A stretch of 16,157 nucleotides of DNA from an uncultured Eubacteriales bacterium (GCA_900555735.1 USMI01000028.1:1-16157); one strand, 5' to 3'. Numbered from the stretch's first letter, positions 1-7,878 are shown. The notes: a model not told the origin generated them from the sequence alone. Translations and numbers: made by a program.

Positions 1-676
1 GCATGACCTCCAGCGCGGCGAAGCTGGTCTGACGGCGGGCATTGGCGTCGAAGGGAGAGACGCGCACCAGACGGTGGACGCCGTTCTCACTCTTCAGATA
101 GCCGTAGGCGTTCTCGCCCTCGATGAGGATGGTGGCGGACTTGATGCCCGCTTCTTCACCGGCTTCGTAGTCCATCAGCTGATAGGTGTAGCCGTGGCGC
201 TCGGCCCAGCGGGTGTACATGCGGTAGAGCATCTCCGTCCAGTCCTGCGCCTCGGTGCCGCCGGCGCCGGCGTGGAAGGTGAGAATGGCATTGTTGGCGT
301 CATATTCGCCGCTGAGCAGCGCGGCCAGACGGCGCTCGCTGATCTCCTTCTGGAGCTTTTCGTAGCCGTCGATCACGTCGGGCAGCTGGGAGGCGTCGTC
401 CTCCTCCTGCGCCATCTCGCACAGGGTCAGGGTATCCTCCCATTCGCTGACCAGACGGTCATGCTTCTTGATCTTGTTTTCCAGACGCTTGATCTGCTGG
501 CTCACCTTCTGGCTGCGCTCCAGATCGTTCCAGAAGCCGTCCTGCTCCGTCTCCTTCTGGAGGGCGGACAGCTCCTCGCGGGCCTTGGGGATGCCCAGCG
601 CCTTTTCCAGCTCGCCCAGCGTAGGCTCCAGCGCCAGCAGCTTCTGCTTATAATCATCGTATTCGATAACGGCCAT
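1..676 (-). CDS. prfB: Peptide chain release factor 2 (RF2), N-terminal part, cut by window edge
   Basis: RF2 recognises UGA and UAA stop codons on the ribosome and triggers peptide release. About 225 codons are visible: the helical N-terminal PCRF domain (residues ~25-115), the stretch HAGAGGTEAQDW, and the tripeptide anticodon Ser-Pro-Phe at residues 207-209 (bases 50-58). SPF is the RF2 form (RF1 has Pro-x-Thr), so the assignment is direct. The GGQ catalytic loop lies beyond base 1. The start ATG (674-676) has AAGGAG 10 bases upstream. No in-frame UGA interrupts the N-terminus: at the position homologous to the E. coli frameshift site (Leu27-Gly28, bases 593-598) the sequence reads CTG GGC. 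The gene follows the MATE gene on the same strand after 78 bases but has its own promoter. Confidence 0.95.
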   Translation of the reverse strand, partial: MAVIEYDDYKQKLLALEPTLGELEKALGIPKAREELSALQKETEQDGFWNDLERSQKVSQQIKRLENKIKKHDRLVSEWEDTLTLCEMAQEEDDASQLPDVIDGYEKLQKEISERRLAALLSGEYDANNAILTFHAGAGGTEAQDWTEMLYRMYTRWAERHGYTYQLMDYEAGEEAGIKSATILIEGENAYGYLKSENGVHRLVRVSPFDANARRQTSFAALEVM

Positions 677-718
677 ATGTGTCGATCTCCTTATATCGTA
701 GATTTCAGTAACCAAACT

Positions 719-747
719 ATTATATCCGGAAAAGCGTCATCTGTAAA
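719..747 (-). promoter_or_regulatory. Sigma-A promoter of prfB
   Basis: On the minus strand, TTTACA (742-747) and TATAAT (719-724) are separated by 17 bases, a near-consensus vegetative promoter. It lies in the 78-base gap between the MATE stop and the prfB start and would start the transcript near base 712, giving a leader of about 36 bases. prfB can therefore be transcribed independently of the MATE gene. Confidence 0.7.
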
Positions 748-754
748 GGGGGTA

Positions 755-2233
755 TCAGGGCGTTTCCGGCATTCCCGGGGCGATTTCCACAGAATAATGC
801 TCCTCGGAGGTCCGTTGATGCCGCAGCAGCATGGCGGCATGCTCCTCTGCCTTCAGATTGCGGAATACCCGGTGCATCATCACCATCGTCAGGGCGAAGG
901 ACAGTACGTCCGCCACCGACTGGGCCAGCTGCACGCCCAGCTGATCCAGCCACAGGGGCATCAGCAGCACGGCGGGGATGAAGAACAGACCCTGACGGGC
1001 GGCGGCCAGAATGGTGGCCGGTACGGTCTTGCCCATGGTCTGGGTCATCATGTTGCTGACCAGCGCGTAGGCCGCCAGCGGGAAGGTGACGCACTGGCAC
1101 CGCATGGCCACCGTGCCGAAGGCCACCACCTCCGGATCGTCCCGGAAGATGGCCACCAGCTGGGGCGCGAAGATATAGCCCGCAATGCCCGCCGCCACCA
1201 GAAACAGCGTGCCCCACTTGACGCAGAAGCGGAAGCCCTCCCGCACCCGGTCATAGAGCTTGGCGCCGTAGTTGAAGCCGCACACCGGCTGGAAGCCCTG
1301 TCCGAAGCCGATCAGGGCGGAGTTGGCCATGGTCATGACACGGCTCACCACGCTCATGGCGGCAATGGCCGCGTCGCCGTACAGGCCGGAGGCCGTGTTC
1401 AGGCAGATGGTGGAAATGGCCATCAGGCTCTGGCGGCACAGACTGGGAAAGCCGCCCCGGAGGATCTCCTTGAAGATATGGCGGGAGAACTGGATCTTGC
1501 CGGGGTGGAGCCGCAGGTTGCCGCCCCGTGTGCAGCCGAACAGCAGCAGGCCGAAGGAGAACAGCTGGCCGATGATGGTGGCCAGCGCCGCGCCCTTGAT
1601 GCCCATTTGGAAGGTGAAGATCAGCAGCGGGTCAAGCCCCACGTTGATGACCGCGCCCGCCACAATGCCGATCATGCTGTACATGGCGCTGCCCTGAAAG
1701 CGCAGCTGGTTGTTCAGCACGAAGGAGGCGGTCATATACGGTGCGCCCAGCAGGATGATCCGAAGATAGTCGCAGGCGTAGGGGAGGATGGTGTCGGTGG
1801 AGCCCAGCAGCCGTGCCAGCGGCTGCAAAAAGATCTGGCCCAGGATCAGCACCACCACACCCATGGAAAAGGCCAGCGTCACGGCGGTGATGGCCATGGT
1901 CTCGGCGTCCTCCGTCTGGTGGCGGCCCAGCTGGCGGGAGATGTAGTTGCCGCTGCCCTGCCCGAAGAAAAAGCCGGTGGCCTGAATAATGGCCATCAGC
2001 GAAAAGACCACGCCCACCGCACCGGTGGCCGCGTTGGAGTGCATCAGCCCCACGAAGAAGGTGTCCGCCAGATTGTATACCGCCGTCACCAGCATGGAGA
2101 TGATGGTGGGCACCGCCATCTCGCACACCAGTCTGCCCACCGGCTCGGTGGTCAGGTGCAGGTATTTCTCCTCCTGAAGAAGGTTGGCTTCTTTCAGGTG
2201 TTTTGTCTCATGAAGATGATGGTTGTGATACAT
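755..2233 (-). CDS. MATE family multidrug/toxin efflux transporter
   Basis: Predicted inner-membrane cation-coupled antiporter of the MATE family (MATE/NorM/DinF type) exporting drugs or metabolites; the substrate cannot be told from sequence. After a hydrophilic, His-rich N-terminus, residues ~30-480 form a dozen hydrophobic segments. The family-typical PVGRLVCEMAVPTIISMLV and YNLADTFFVG open the first half, and the second half repeats the pattern (FPSLCRQSLMAI, GFQPVCGFNYGA). I use the ATG at 2231-2233 (492 aa), with AGAGGA 4-5 bases upstream. A longer reading from the ATG at 2279-2281 is possible on open frame alone, but that codon lies inside the promoter spacer and has no ribosome binding site. 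It is divergent from the pyrophosphatase gene and upstream of prfB. Family call is firm; the start is fairly firm. Confidence 0.92.
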   Translation of the reverse strand: MYHNHHLHETKHLKEANLLQEEKYLHLTTEPVGRLVCEMAVPTIISMLVTAVYNLADTFFVGLMHSNAATGAVGVVFSLMAIIQATGFFFGQGSGNYISRQLGRHQTEDAETMAITAVTLAFSMGVVVLILGQIFLQPLARLLGSTDTILPYACDYLRIILLGAPYMTASFVLNNQLRFQGSAMYSMIGIVAGAVINVGLDPLLIFTFQMGIKGAALATIIGQLFSFGLLLFGCTRGGNLRLHPGKIQFSRHIFKEILRGGFPSLCRQSLMAISTICLNTASGLYGDAAIAAMSVVSRVMTMANSALIGFGQGFQPVCGFNYGAKLYDRVREGFRFCVKWGTLFLVAAGIAGYIFAPQLVAIFRDDPEVVAFGTVAMRCQCVTFPLAAYALVSNMMTQTMGKTVPATILAAARQGLFFIPAVLLMPLWLDQLGVQLAQSVADVLSFALTMVMMHRVFRNLKAEEHAAMLLRHQRTSEEHYSVEIAPGMPETP

Positions 2234-2271
2234 AAAATCCTCTGCTTCTGTGATTTCTTTACTTAAATTTA

Positions 2272-2300
2272 ATGATAACATGGTTTTTTCTGTAAATCAA
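2272..2300 (-). promoter_or_regulatory. Promoter of the MATE gene
   Basis: On the minus strand TTGATT (2295-2300), a 17-base spacer and TATCAT (2272-2277) form a plausible sigma-A promoter. The transcript would begin near 2265, downstream of the upstream in-frame ATG at 2281, which supports the start at 2233. Confidence 0.55.
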
Positions 2301-2305
2301 GACCA

Positions 2306-2334
2306 TTGACCGGCGGCGCGGCCTGCACTATAAT
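2306..2334 (+). promoter_or_regulatory. Strong sigma-A promoter of the pyrophosphatase gene
   Basis: TTGACC (2306-2311), 17-base spacer, perfect TATAAT (2329-2334). Expected transcription start near 2341, about 38 bases before the ATG at 2379. It is divergent from, and its -35 is 6 bases from the -35 of, the MATE promoter at 2272-2300. Confidence 0.8.
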
Positions 2335-2378
2335 AACAGCTAAGAAGGAAAACTCTCGGAAAAAGGAGCTTGAAAGGT

Positions 2379-3992
2379 ATGAACGAGATCTATGTGACCG
2401 GCCACCGCAACCCGGATACCGACTCCATCGTCGCCGCCATGTCCTACGCCGCGCTGAAGAATGCGCTGGGCGAAAAGGAATATGTGGCGGTGCATCTGGG
2501 CGCCATCAGTGACGAGACCAACCGGATGCTGAAGCGCTTCGGCTTCAAGCCGCCCCGCTTTATCCAGAACGTCCGCACGCAGGTGCGTGATCTGGACTTT
2601 GACCGCCCGCCTTGTCTGGATTCCTCCGTCACCATGGACCGGGCGTGGCAGCTGATGCGCAGCCAGAAGATCTCCGCCATCCCCGTTACCAACGAGGACG
2701 GCACGCTGTACGGCATGCTGTCCGCCGGTGACATTGCCACCTTCAGCCTGAACACCATCGCCAACCCCGTGGTGGAAGAGGTTCCCATGTTCAACCTCCT
2801 CAGCGTTATCGAGGGCCGCATCGTGGGCGAGGGCGGCGATCTGGTGGACACCCTGTCCGGCAGCGTGTCCATCGCCCTGCCCCAGAGCTGCGAGAATCTG
2901 CTGTTCGACAGCTCCGACAGCATCGTGCTGTGCGGCAGCCAGCCGGACATGATCCGCCGTGCGCTGGACATGCAGGTGTCCTGCCTGATCCTGTGCCAGA
3001 CCGACGTGGACCCGGAGTGGATCAAGGATGCCGGCAAGACCTGCATCATCTCCACCCCCTTTGACGCCAGCCGCGTTCACCGTCTGATCTATCAGGCCAT
3101 TCCCATCTCCCGGCCCTGCGCCACCGGCGACCTGATCTGCTTCCATCTGGACGACTACATTGACGACGTGCGTGAAGTCGTGCTGAAGAGCCGCTACCGC
3201 TGCTACCCTGTGCTGGACGAGGAGGAGAAGGTAGTCGGTACCCTGTCCCGTTACCACTTGCTGCGGCCGAGACGCAAGCAGGTGGTGCTGGTGGACCACA
3301 ACGAGCTGTCCCAGACCGTGCCGGGCATCGAGCAGGCGGAAATTCTGGCCATCGTGGATCACCACCGTCTGGCGGATATCCAGACCCGCCAGCCCATCAA
3401 CGTCCGTAATGAGCCGGTGGGCAGCACCAACACCATCATCACCTCCATGTATCAGGAGCACGGCGTCATGCCCTCGCCCCATATGGCGGGGCTGATGGCG
3501 GCGGCCATCCTGTCGGATACGGTCATGTTCAAGTCCCCCACCTGCACCAAGCGGGATATCGCCATGGCCGAGCGTCTGGCCCGCATGGCCCGCGTATCGC
3601 TGGACGATCTGGGCCGTGAACTGTTCGCCGCCGGCGCGGTGGACGGCAAGTCCGCCGAGGAGCTGCTGCGCAGCGACTTCAAGGAGTTCCACATCGCCGA
3701 GCAGAATCTGGGCGTGGGTCAGGTGACGTGTATCAACTCCGAGCACCTGATGGAGCGCAAGGACGATCTGCTGAAGGCTATGCGCCAGATGCGGCAGGAG
3801 CACGGCTACGACATGGTGATCCTGATGCTGACGGATGTCTTGCAGGAGGGCACACAGCTGCTGTATATCGGCAGCGATGAGGTCATCCGCAATGCCTTTG
3901 CCGTGGAGCCCAAGGACAACACGGTATTCCTGTCGGGCGTCATGTCGCGGAAGAAACAGGTCATTCCCATGCTGACCACCCTGTGGGGTTGA
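2379..3992 (+). CDS. ppaC: CBS/DRTGG-containing Mn-dependent inorganic pyrophosphatase (family II PPase)
   Basis: Cytoplasmic enzyme hydrolysing pyrophosphate to phosphate; family II uses Mn2+/Co2+. The DHH catalytic domain is split by a regulatory insert. Residues 1-60 carry the metal-binding motif GHRNPDTDS (8-16); ~75-125 form the first CBS repeat (ISAIPVTNEDGTLYGML); ~130-245 look like a DRTGG domain; ~250-295 form the second CBS repeat. Catalysis resumes with VDHNE (305-309), the DHH motif VDHHR (326-330) and a metal-ligand Asp in ILSD (377-380). The DHHA2 domain ends with the phosphate-binding SRKKQ (523-527). In characterised CBS-PPases, CBS domains bind AMP/ADP (inhibition) and DRTGG contributes to diadenosine polyphosphate activation; that is family knowledge. 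Length 537 aa is normal. The ATG at 2379 has AAGGAG 10 bases upstream; a TTG at 2370 sits too close to that site. Confidence 0.93.
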   Translation: MNEIYVTGHRNPDTDSIVAAMSYAALKNALGEKEYVAVHLGAISDETNRMLKRFGFKPPRFIQNVRTQVRDLDFDRPPCLDSSVTMDRAWQLMRSQKISAIPVTNEDGTLYGMLSAGDIATFSLNTIANPVVEEVPMFNLLSVIEGRIVGEGGDLVDTLSGSVSIALPQSCENLLFDSSDSIVLCGSQPDMIRRALDMQVSCLILCQTDVDPEWIKDAGKTCIISTPFDASRVHRLIYQAIPISRPCATGDLICFHLDDYIDDVREVVLKSRYRCYPVLDEEEKVVGTLSRYHLLRPRRKQVVLVDHNELSQTVPGIEQAEILAIVDHHRLADIQTRQPINVRNEPVGSTNTIITSMYQEHGVMPSPHMAGLMAAAILSDTVMFKSPTCTKRDIAMAERLARMARVSLDDLGRELFAAGAVDGKSAEELLRSDFKEFHIAEQNLGVGQVTCINSEHLMERKDDLLKAMRQMRQEHGYDMVILMLTDVLQEGTQLLYIGSDEVIRNAFAVEPKDNTVFLSGVMSRKKQVIPMLTTLWG

Positions 3993-4003
3993 GAAGTACA
4001 TAC

Positions 4004-4041
4004 AAAGAACCGCTGCGGAGCATTTCCGCAGCGGTTCTTTT
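4004..4041 (+). terminator. Rho-independent terminator after the pyrophosphatase gene
   Basis: A perfect 16-bp stem (4004-4019 with 4025-4040), 5-base loop, GC-rich core and a T-rich 3' arm ending TTCTTTT. It begins 11 bases after the stop codon at 3992. Confidence 0.85.
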
Positions 4042-4096
4042 GCGCCCGCCACAGGGAAATCCCCGTTAAAATACCACAGAACGCCGCCAGAATGTC

Positions 4097-4130
4097 CCAT
4101 CTCATTTTGGGAAACCCTGTACAATAGAAT
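4097..4130 (+). promoter_or_regulatory. Probable promoter region for the arginine deiminase unit (weak call)
   Basis: The 119 bases between the terminator and the arcA start must contain the promoter. A reasonable -10 is TACAAT (4120-4125), with an overlapping TAGAAT (4125-4130), but no good -35 lies 16-18 bases upstream. A factor-dependent promoter is therefore possible. GGGAAACCC (4109-4117) is a small inverted repeat just ahead of the -10. No match to an ArgR box was recognised by eye. Confidence 0.3.
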
Positions 4131-4160
4131 GGAACATATCAGACGACAGGGGAGGAGCCT

Positions 4161-5387
4161 ATGCCGATCAATGTCAGAAGTGAGATAGGCGCGCTGGAGC
4201 AAGTGCTGCTGCACCGTCCCGGCGCGGAGCTGGAGCAGCTGGTGCCCGGTGAGCTGGAGCGGCTGCTGTTTGACGATATCCCGTATCTGCGGGCCGCCCA
4301 GCAGGAGCACGACGCCTTTGCCGCCCTGCTGCGGGAAAACGGCACGCAGGTGGTGTATCTGGAGGAGCTGATGACCCAGACACTGGCGGTGGACCCGCAG
4401 GTGCGCCGCCGGTTCGTCCGTCAGTTCATCGACGAGGGCGGCCGTATCGCCCGTCATTATCAGCCGGCGCTGTATGACTACCTGATGGCGCTGGACGACC
4501 GGGAGCTGGTGCGCCGCACCATGACCGGCGTCAGCGTGGAGGAGTTTCTGCCGGAGAGCCAGCAGGGCGCGCTGGTGTCCATGACCCGCGGCAGCCACCG
4601 CTTTGTGCTGGATCCCATCCCCAATCTGTACTTTACCCGCGATCCCTTCGCCTGCATCGGCCATGGCGTCAGTCTCAACGCCATGTACTCCGCTACCCGC
4701 CGCCGCGAGACCATCTATGGTCAGTATATCCTGAAATACCATCCCGATTACGCCGGTCAGGTGCCTTTTTACTACCGGCGGGAGGATCCGTTCAGCATCG
4801 AGGGCGGCGATATCCTGAACCTCAGTCCCCGGCTGCTGGCGGTGGGCATGTCCCAGCGCACCACGCCGGAGGCCATCGAGACGCTGGCCCGGAACATCTT
4901 CCGGGATGAGGCGGCCCAGATCCGCACGATACTGGCGCTGGATATCCCCGAGGTGCGGGCCTTCATGCATCTGGACACGGTGCTGACGCAGGTGGATCGG
5001 GATACCTTTACGGTACACCCGGAGATATTGGGGACGCTGCGGGTCTATCACATCACCTCCGACGGCGGGGACGGTCTGCGGGCAGAGGAGCGCACCGGCA
5101 CGCTGGAGGATATTCTGGCCCGCGCGCTGGAGCTGCCCCGCGTGAAGCTGATCCGCTGCGGCGGCGGCGACCGGGTGGCCTCCGAGCGGGAGCAGTGGAA
5201 CGACGGCTCCAACACCCTGTGCATCGCGCCCGGTAAGGTAGTGGTGTACGACCGCAACTATGTAACCAATGCTATTTTGCGGGACAACGGTATCCAAGTG
5301 CTGGAGATGCCCAGCTCCGAGCTGTCCCGCGGACGCGGCGGCCCGCGCTGCATGAGCATGCCTTTGCGACGCGCCGCCGTGAACTGA
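4161..5387 (+). CDS. arcA: Arginine deiminase
   Basis: Cytoplasmic enzyme hydrolysing L-arginine to L-citrulline and ammonia, first step of the arginine deiminase pathway. At 408 aa it has family length and all catalytic landmarks: LHRPG near residue 17, FTRDP with Asp161, EGGD with Glu214, HLDT with His270 and Asp272, and the nucleophile Cys397 in GGPRCMSMP. These match the Asp/Glu/His/Asp/Cys set known from Pseudomonas arginine deiminase. The ATG has a GGGGAGGAG site with short spacing. The next gene follows after 26 bases. Ornithine carbamoyltransferase (arcB), carbamate kinase (arcC) and an arginine/ornithine antiporter (arcD) are not next to it; the partner is instead a TIGR00300-type protein. 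No regulator of the ArgR family is seen nearby. Confidence 0.95.
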   Translation: MPINVRSEIGALEQVLLHRPGAELEQLVPGELERLLFDDIPYLRAAQQEHDAFAALLRENGTQVVYLEELMTQTLAVDPQVRRRFVRQFIDEGGRIARHYQPALYDYLMALDDRELVRRTMTGVSVEEFLPESQQGALVSMTRGSHRFVLDPIPNLYFTRDPFACIGHGVSLNAMYSATRRRETIYGQYILKYHPDYAGQVPFYYRREDPFSIEGGDILNLSPRLLAVGMSQRTTPEAIETLARNIFRDEAAQIRTILALDIPEVRAFMHLDTVLTQVDRDTFTVHPEILGTLRVYHITSDGGDGLRAEERTGTLEDILARALELPRVKLIRCGGGDRVASEREQWNDGSNTLCIAPGKVVVYDRNYVTNAILRDNGIQVLEMPSSELSRGRGGPRCMSMPLRRAAVN

Positions 5388-5413
5388 GCATTTGAGAGGA
5401 GAAAGGAGAAATT

Positions 5414-6517
5414 ATGGCTTTTACGTTACCGGAATACCATCATCCTGATTTCACCCAGCCCTGCTTTACCGCCGCGCCGGACGCCCGGTGGCAGGCGGCG
5501 GAGCGTGACGGCGTGGCCCCGGATGATTTCCACAGCACCTCCATGTATCCGGAGTATTTCAAGCTGGACGGCCAGTGGCGTCTGGCGGAGGAGAGCCGCA
5601 TGGACGCCTGCGTGGTGCTGCGGCCGGATGGCCGCCTTGACACGGTGGAGGCCCGCAGCCTGAAGGCGGGCGACCGGGTGATCGTGGGCCGCACCGAGCG
5701 GGGCGAGGAGGGCATCTACATGCACTGCGACGGCTTCGTGACGGAGGAGAGCGCCAACGATGACCAGTTTGTGTTCCGTCAGGGCCGCAGCCGCGAGACC
5801 TCCTACGCCAAGGATTACGACGATCTGGCGGCGCTGCTGCGCCACGAGCGGGAGCATGGCCGCATCATCTGGGTCATGGGGCCCGCCTTCGCCTTTGACG
5901 CAGGCGCCCGCGACGCCATGGAGGCCATGATCGCCAACGGCTATTGCCACGGCCTGCTGGCGGGCAATGCCCTGGGCACTCACGATCTGGAGGCGGCCTG
6001 CCTCCACACCGCGCTGGGACAGGATATCTACACCCAGCGTAGCCGCCCCAACGGCCACTATCACCATCTGGACGTGCTGAACATGGTGCGCCGCAGCGGC
6101 TCCATCCCGCAGTTTATTGCGGATCACCACATCGACAACGGCATCATGTACGGCTGCGTCAGGCACAATGTTCCTTTTGTGTTGACCGGCTCCATCCGGG
6201 ACGACGGCCCGCTGCCGGAGGTCTATGCTGATGTGTACGAGGGAGCTTCCGCCATGCGCGGACTTGTGCGGGGCGCTACCACAGTCATCTGCCTTGCCAC
6301 CATGCTGCATACCATTGCCACCGGCAACATGACGCCCTCCTTCCGGGTGATGCCGGACGGCACGGTGCGGCCTGTCTATCTCTACGCCGTGGATGCCGAC
6401 GAGTTCGTGGTCAATAAGCTGCTGGACCGCGGCAGTCTCAGCGCCACCACCATGGTCACCAACGTGCAGGATTTCATCACCAAGGTCGCCCGCGATCTGG
6501 GCGTTTACCCGCAATGA
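5414..6517 (+). CDS. TIGR00300-type (LOR/SDH) ornithine cyclodeaminase-like protein
   Basis: Recognised as the family that includes archaeal ornithine cyclodeaminases (unrelated to mu-crystallin) and the C-terminal half of cyanobacterial AgrE/ArgZ. Family members convert ornithine to proline and ammonia with NAD; the activity here is inferred. Residues ~38-110 match the N-terminal LOR/SDH domain (FHSTSMYPEYFKLDGQW, RMDACVVL, GDRVIVG). Residues ~150-310 form the nucleotide-binding core with GLLAGNALGTHDLE (180-193), VLTGSIRDDGPLPEV (256-270) and LATMLHTIATGN (294-305). Length 367 aa is somewhat shorter than the roughly 400 aa usual for the family. AAAGGAG precedes the ATG by about 5 bases. It sits 26 bases behind arcA, so the two are almost surely co-transcribed, and its stop codon lies inside the terminator palindrome. 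Family call is good; the exact reaction is less certain. Confidence 0.8.
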   Translation: MAFTLPEYHHPDFTQPCFTAAPDARWQAAERDGVAPDDFHSTSMYPEYFKLDGQWRLAEESRMDACVVLRPDGRLDTVEARSLKAGDRVIVGRTERGEEGIYMHCDGFVTEESANDDQFVFRQGRSRETSYAKDYDDLAALLRHEREHGRIIWVMGPAFAFDAGARDAMEAMIANGYCHGLLAGNALGTHDLEAACLHTALGQDIYTQRSRPNGHYHHLDVLNMVRRSGSIPQFIADHHIDNGIMYGCVRHNVPFVLTGSIRDDGPLPEVYADVYEGASAMRGLVRGATTVICLATMLHTIATGNMTPSFRVMPDGTVRPVYLYAVDADEFVVNKLLDRGSLSATTMVTNVQDFITKVARDLGVYPQ

Positions 6518-6560
6518 CAAAAAGAATTGGAGCGCATTGCGCTCCAATTCTTTTTGTCAT
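6514..6560. terminator. Bidirectional terminator, perfect 22-bp stem, between convergent genes
   Basis: Arms 6514-6535 and 6539-6560 are perfect reverse complements around the 3-base loop ATT. A-tracts and T-tracts on both sides make it work in either direction, for the arcA unit (+) and the AraC gene (-). It includes the TGA stop (6515-6517) of the plus-strand gene and ends 2 bases before the stop of the minus-strand gene. Confidence 0.9.
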
Positions 6561-6562
6561 AT

Positions 6563-7798
6563 TTATAAAGTGTTCTCCTGCAATGCCACCTCCTGCCGGA
6601 AGGCGCTGGGCGACATCCGGCGGAACCGGAGAAAGTTGCGGCTGAAGGTTTTAACGGTGTTGTACCCCACCTCGAAGGCGATATCGGTGACGCTTTTCTC
6701 GGTGGTTTTCAGCAGCGTACACGCCCGGTTGATCCGCAGAAAGTTCAGAAAATCGGAGAAATCCTTCTCCACCTGATACAAAAGCAGCCCGTTCAGTTCC
6801 TTTACCGACAGCCCGAACCGGGCCGCTGTGTGCTGGGGCGTCAGGTCGCGGGTGTAGTTATGATAGAGGTACGACACCACCTCATAGGCGGTGGGGTCGT
6901 CCTGAATACCGCACAGACCTCCCACCCGGCGATAGACCTCCCGGAATTCGCTGGCCTTCATGCCAAGCCGGGCGGAGAACACCTTGCTGATATGGGAGCT
7001 GTCCACAAACCCCAGAATCTCCGCCAGCTGCTCCATGGTCAGGTCGGTATACAGCAGAAAGCTGATGGACTTTCCGATACGCATTTCGCCCAGCAGGTCG
7101 AAGAAGGACAGCCCTGTGGTCTGGGTGATGTAGGCGCTGATGGCGGACTCGCTGAGGAAGAACTGGCGGCTCAGCTGGGCCAGCGTCAGCTTCTCCCCCA
7201 GATGGGTATACATATAGTGGAGGATATCGCTCTTTTCGATAGCCTTCTGTGCCGGTTTGCCCCGGTTCTTGCCCAGCCGCAGAAAGGCGATCACCACCTC
7301 CGCCAGCTTGTTGGCAGTATACAGCTCCGCCAGCGCGTCGCCCTCCAGGCGGTCGGTCTCCTGCCGAAGCTGTTCAAACAGCAGGCGCAGCGCCTCCGTC
7401 TCCTGCGGCGTACACTGCACCACCGGCGCGGCGGCCATGTCGTCCATAAGGCGCAGCGGCGTGCGGCCCGCCTGCCCCAGCGCCTTTACCGCCATGTTCA
7501 CGTTGTCGAAGTAATAGGCCAGCAGGTAGTATTGCAGCGGCTCCTCTACCTGCACCACGTCGGAGATCTGCCACGGCAGTACCGATACCAGCGTGCCCGG
7601 CTGCACCTCATACTGCCGGTCCTGCAAGACGATGGTGCCGCGCCCGCCGGTAAACAGCCAGAAGCGGGACATCTGGTGGATCAGCGGCGTGGTGGGCGCG
7701 TCGATGGTCTCCACGGTGACCTTGCAGATCTGGCTGTAATCCGCCTGCGAGCAGTATAAATGCTGGATTGGTATGGCCTTGCCGCTTCTTTCAACCAT
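6563..7798 (-). CDS. AraC-family transcriptional regulator with cupin-like sensor and two tandem AraC DNA-binding domains
   Basis: Predicted cytoplasmic DNA-binding regulator, 411 aa. Residues ~1-100 look like the cupin/AraC ligand-binding fold (RFWLFTGGRGTIVLQDR, QPGTLVSVLPW). Residues ~192-289 form one complete AraC-type double helix-turn-helix (YMYTHLGEKLTLAQLSR, then GFVDSSHISKVFSARLGM). Residues ~306-403 form a second complete one (YLYHNYTRDLTPQHTAARFG, then VGYNTVKTFSRNFLRFRRMSP). Ordinary AraC proteins have one such domain and about 290 aa. The ATG at 7796-7798 has AGAAGGAGG 6 bases upstream; a 72-residue open extension to 8014 crosses the gene's own promoter and is rejected. It is divergent from the peptide ABC transporter operon, so it is the likely regulator of that operon (inference). 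Confidence 0.88.
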   Translation of the reverse strand: MVERSGKAIPIQHLYCSQADYSQICKVTVETIDAPTTPLIHQMSRFWLFTGGRGTIVLQDRQYEVQPGTLVSVLPWQISDVVQVEEPLQYYLLAYYFDNVNMAVKALGQAGRTPLRLMDDMAAAPVVQCTPQETEALRLLFEQLRQETDRLEGDALAELYTANKLAEVVIAFLRLGKNRGKPAQKAIEKSDILHYMYTHLGEKLTLAQLSRQFFLSESAISAYITQTTGLSFFDLLGEMRIGKSISFLLYTDLTMEQLAEILGFVDSSHISKVFSARLGMKASEFREVYRRVGGLCGIQDDPTAYEVVSYLYHNYTRDLTPQHTAARFGLSVKELNGLLLYQVEKDFSDFLNFLRINRACTLLKTTEKSVTDIAFEVGYNTVKTFSRNFLRFRRMSPSAFRQEVALQENTL

Positions 7799-7849
7799 AA
7801 GCAGCCTCCTTCTGTCCGCGATGCCGGTGATGACACGATCGTACCTGTC

Positions 7850-7878
7850 AGTATACCACGGCCGCGGCAAAAATTCAA
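7850..7878 (-). promoter_or_regulatory. Promoter of the AraC-type regulator gene
   Basis: On the minus strand TTGAAT (7873-7878), 17-base spacer, TATACT (7850-7855). Predicted transcript start near 7843, giving a leader of about 45 bases. Confidence 0.65.

Noticed and set aside
74..2266. 730-codon open frame on the plus strand across prfB and the MATE gene
   Set aside because: It runs through two real minus-strand genes and the promoter between them; low-complexity composition, no recognisable motif and no good ribosome site.
4109..4117. GGGAAACCC as an ArgR or catabolite-control site before arcA
   Set aside because: Too short, and not a match to the ArgR box or cre consensus as I know them.
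2340..5297. 985-codon open frame on the minus strand, antisense to the pyrophosphatase and arginine deiminase genes
   Set aside because: It is a shadow of two well-supported plus-strand genes, spans their terminator and promoter region, and its His/Gln/Gly-rich translation is what GC-rich codon bias yields antisense.
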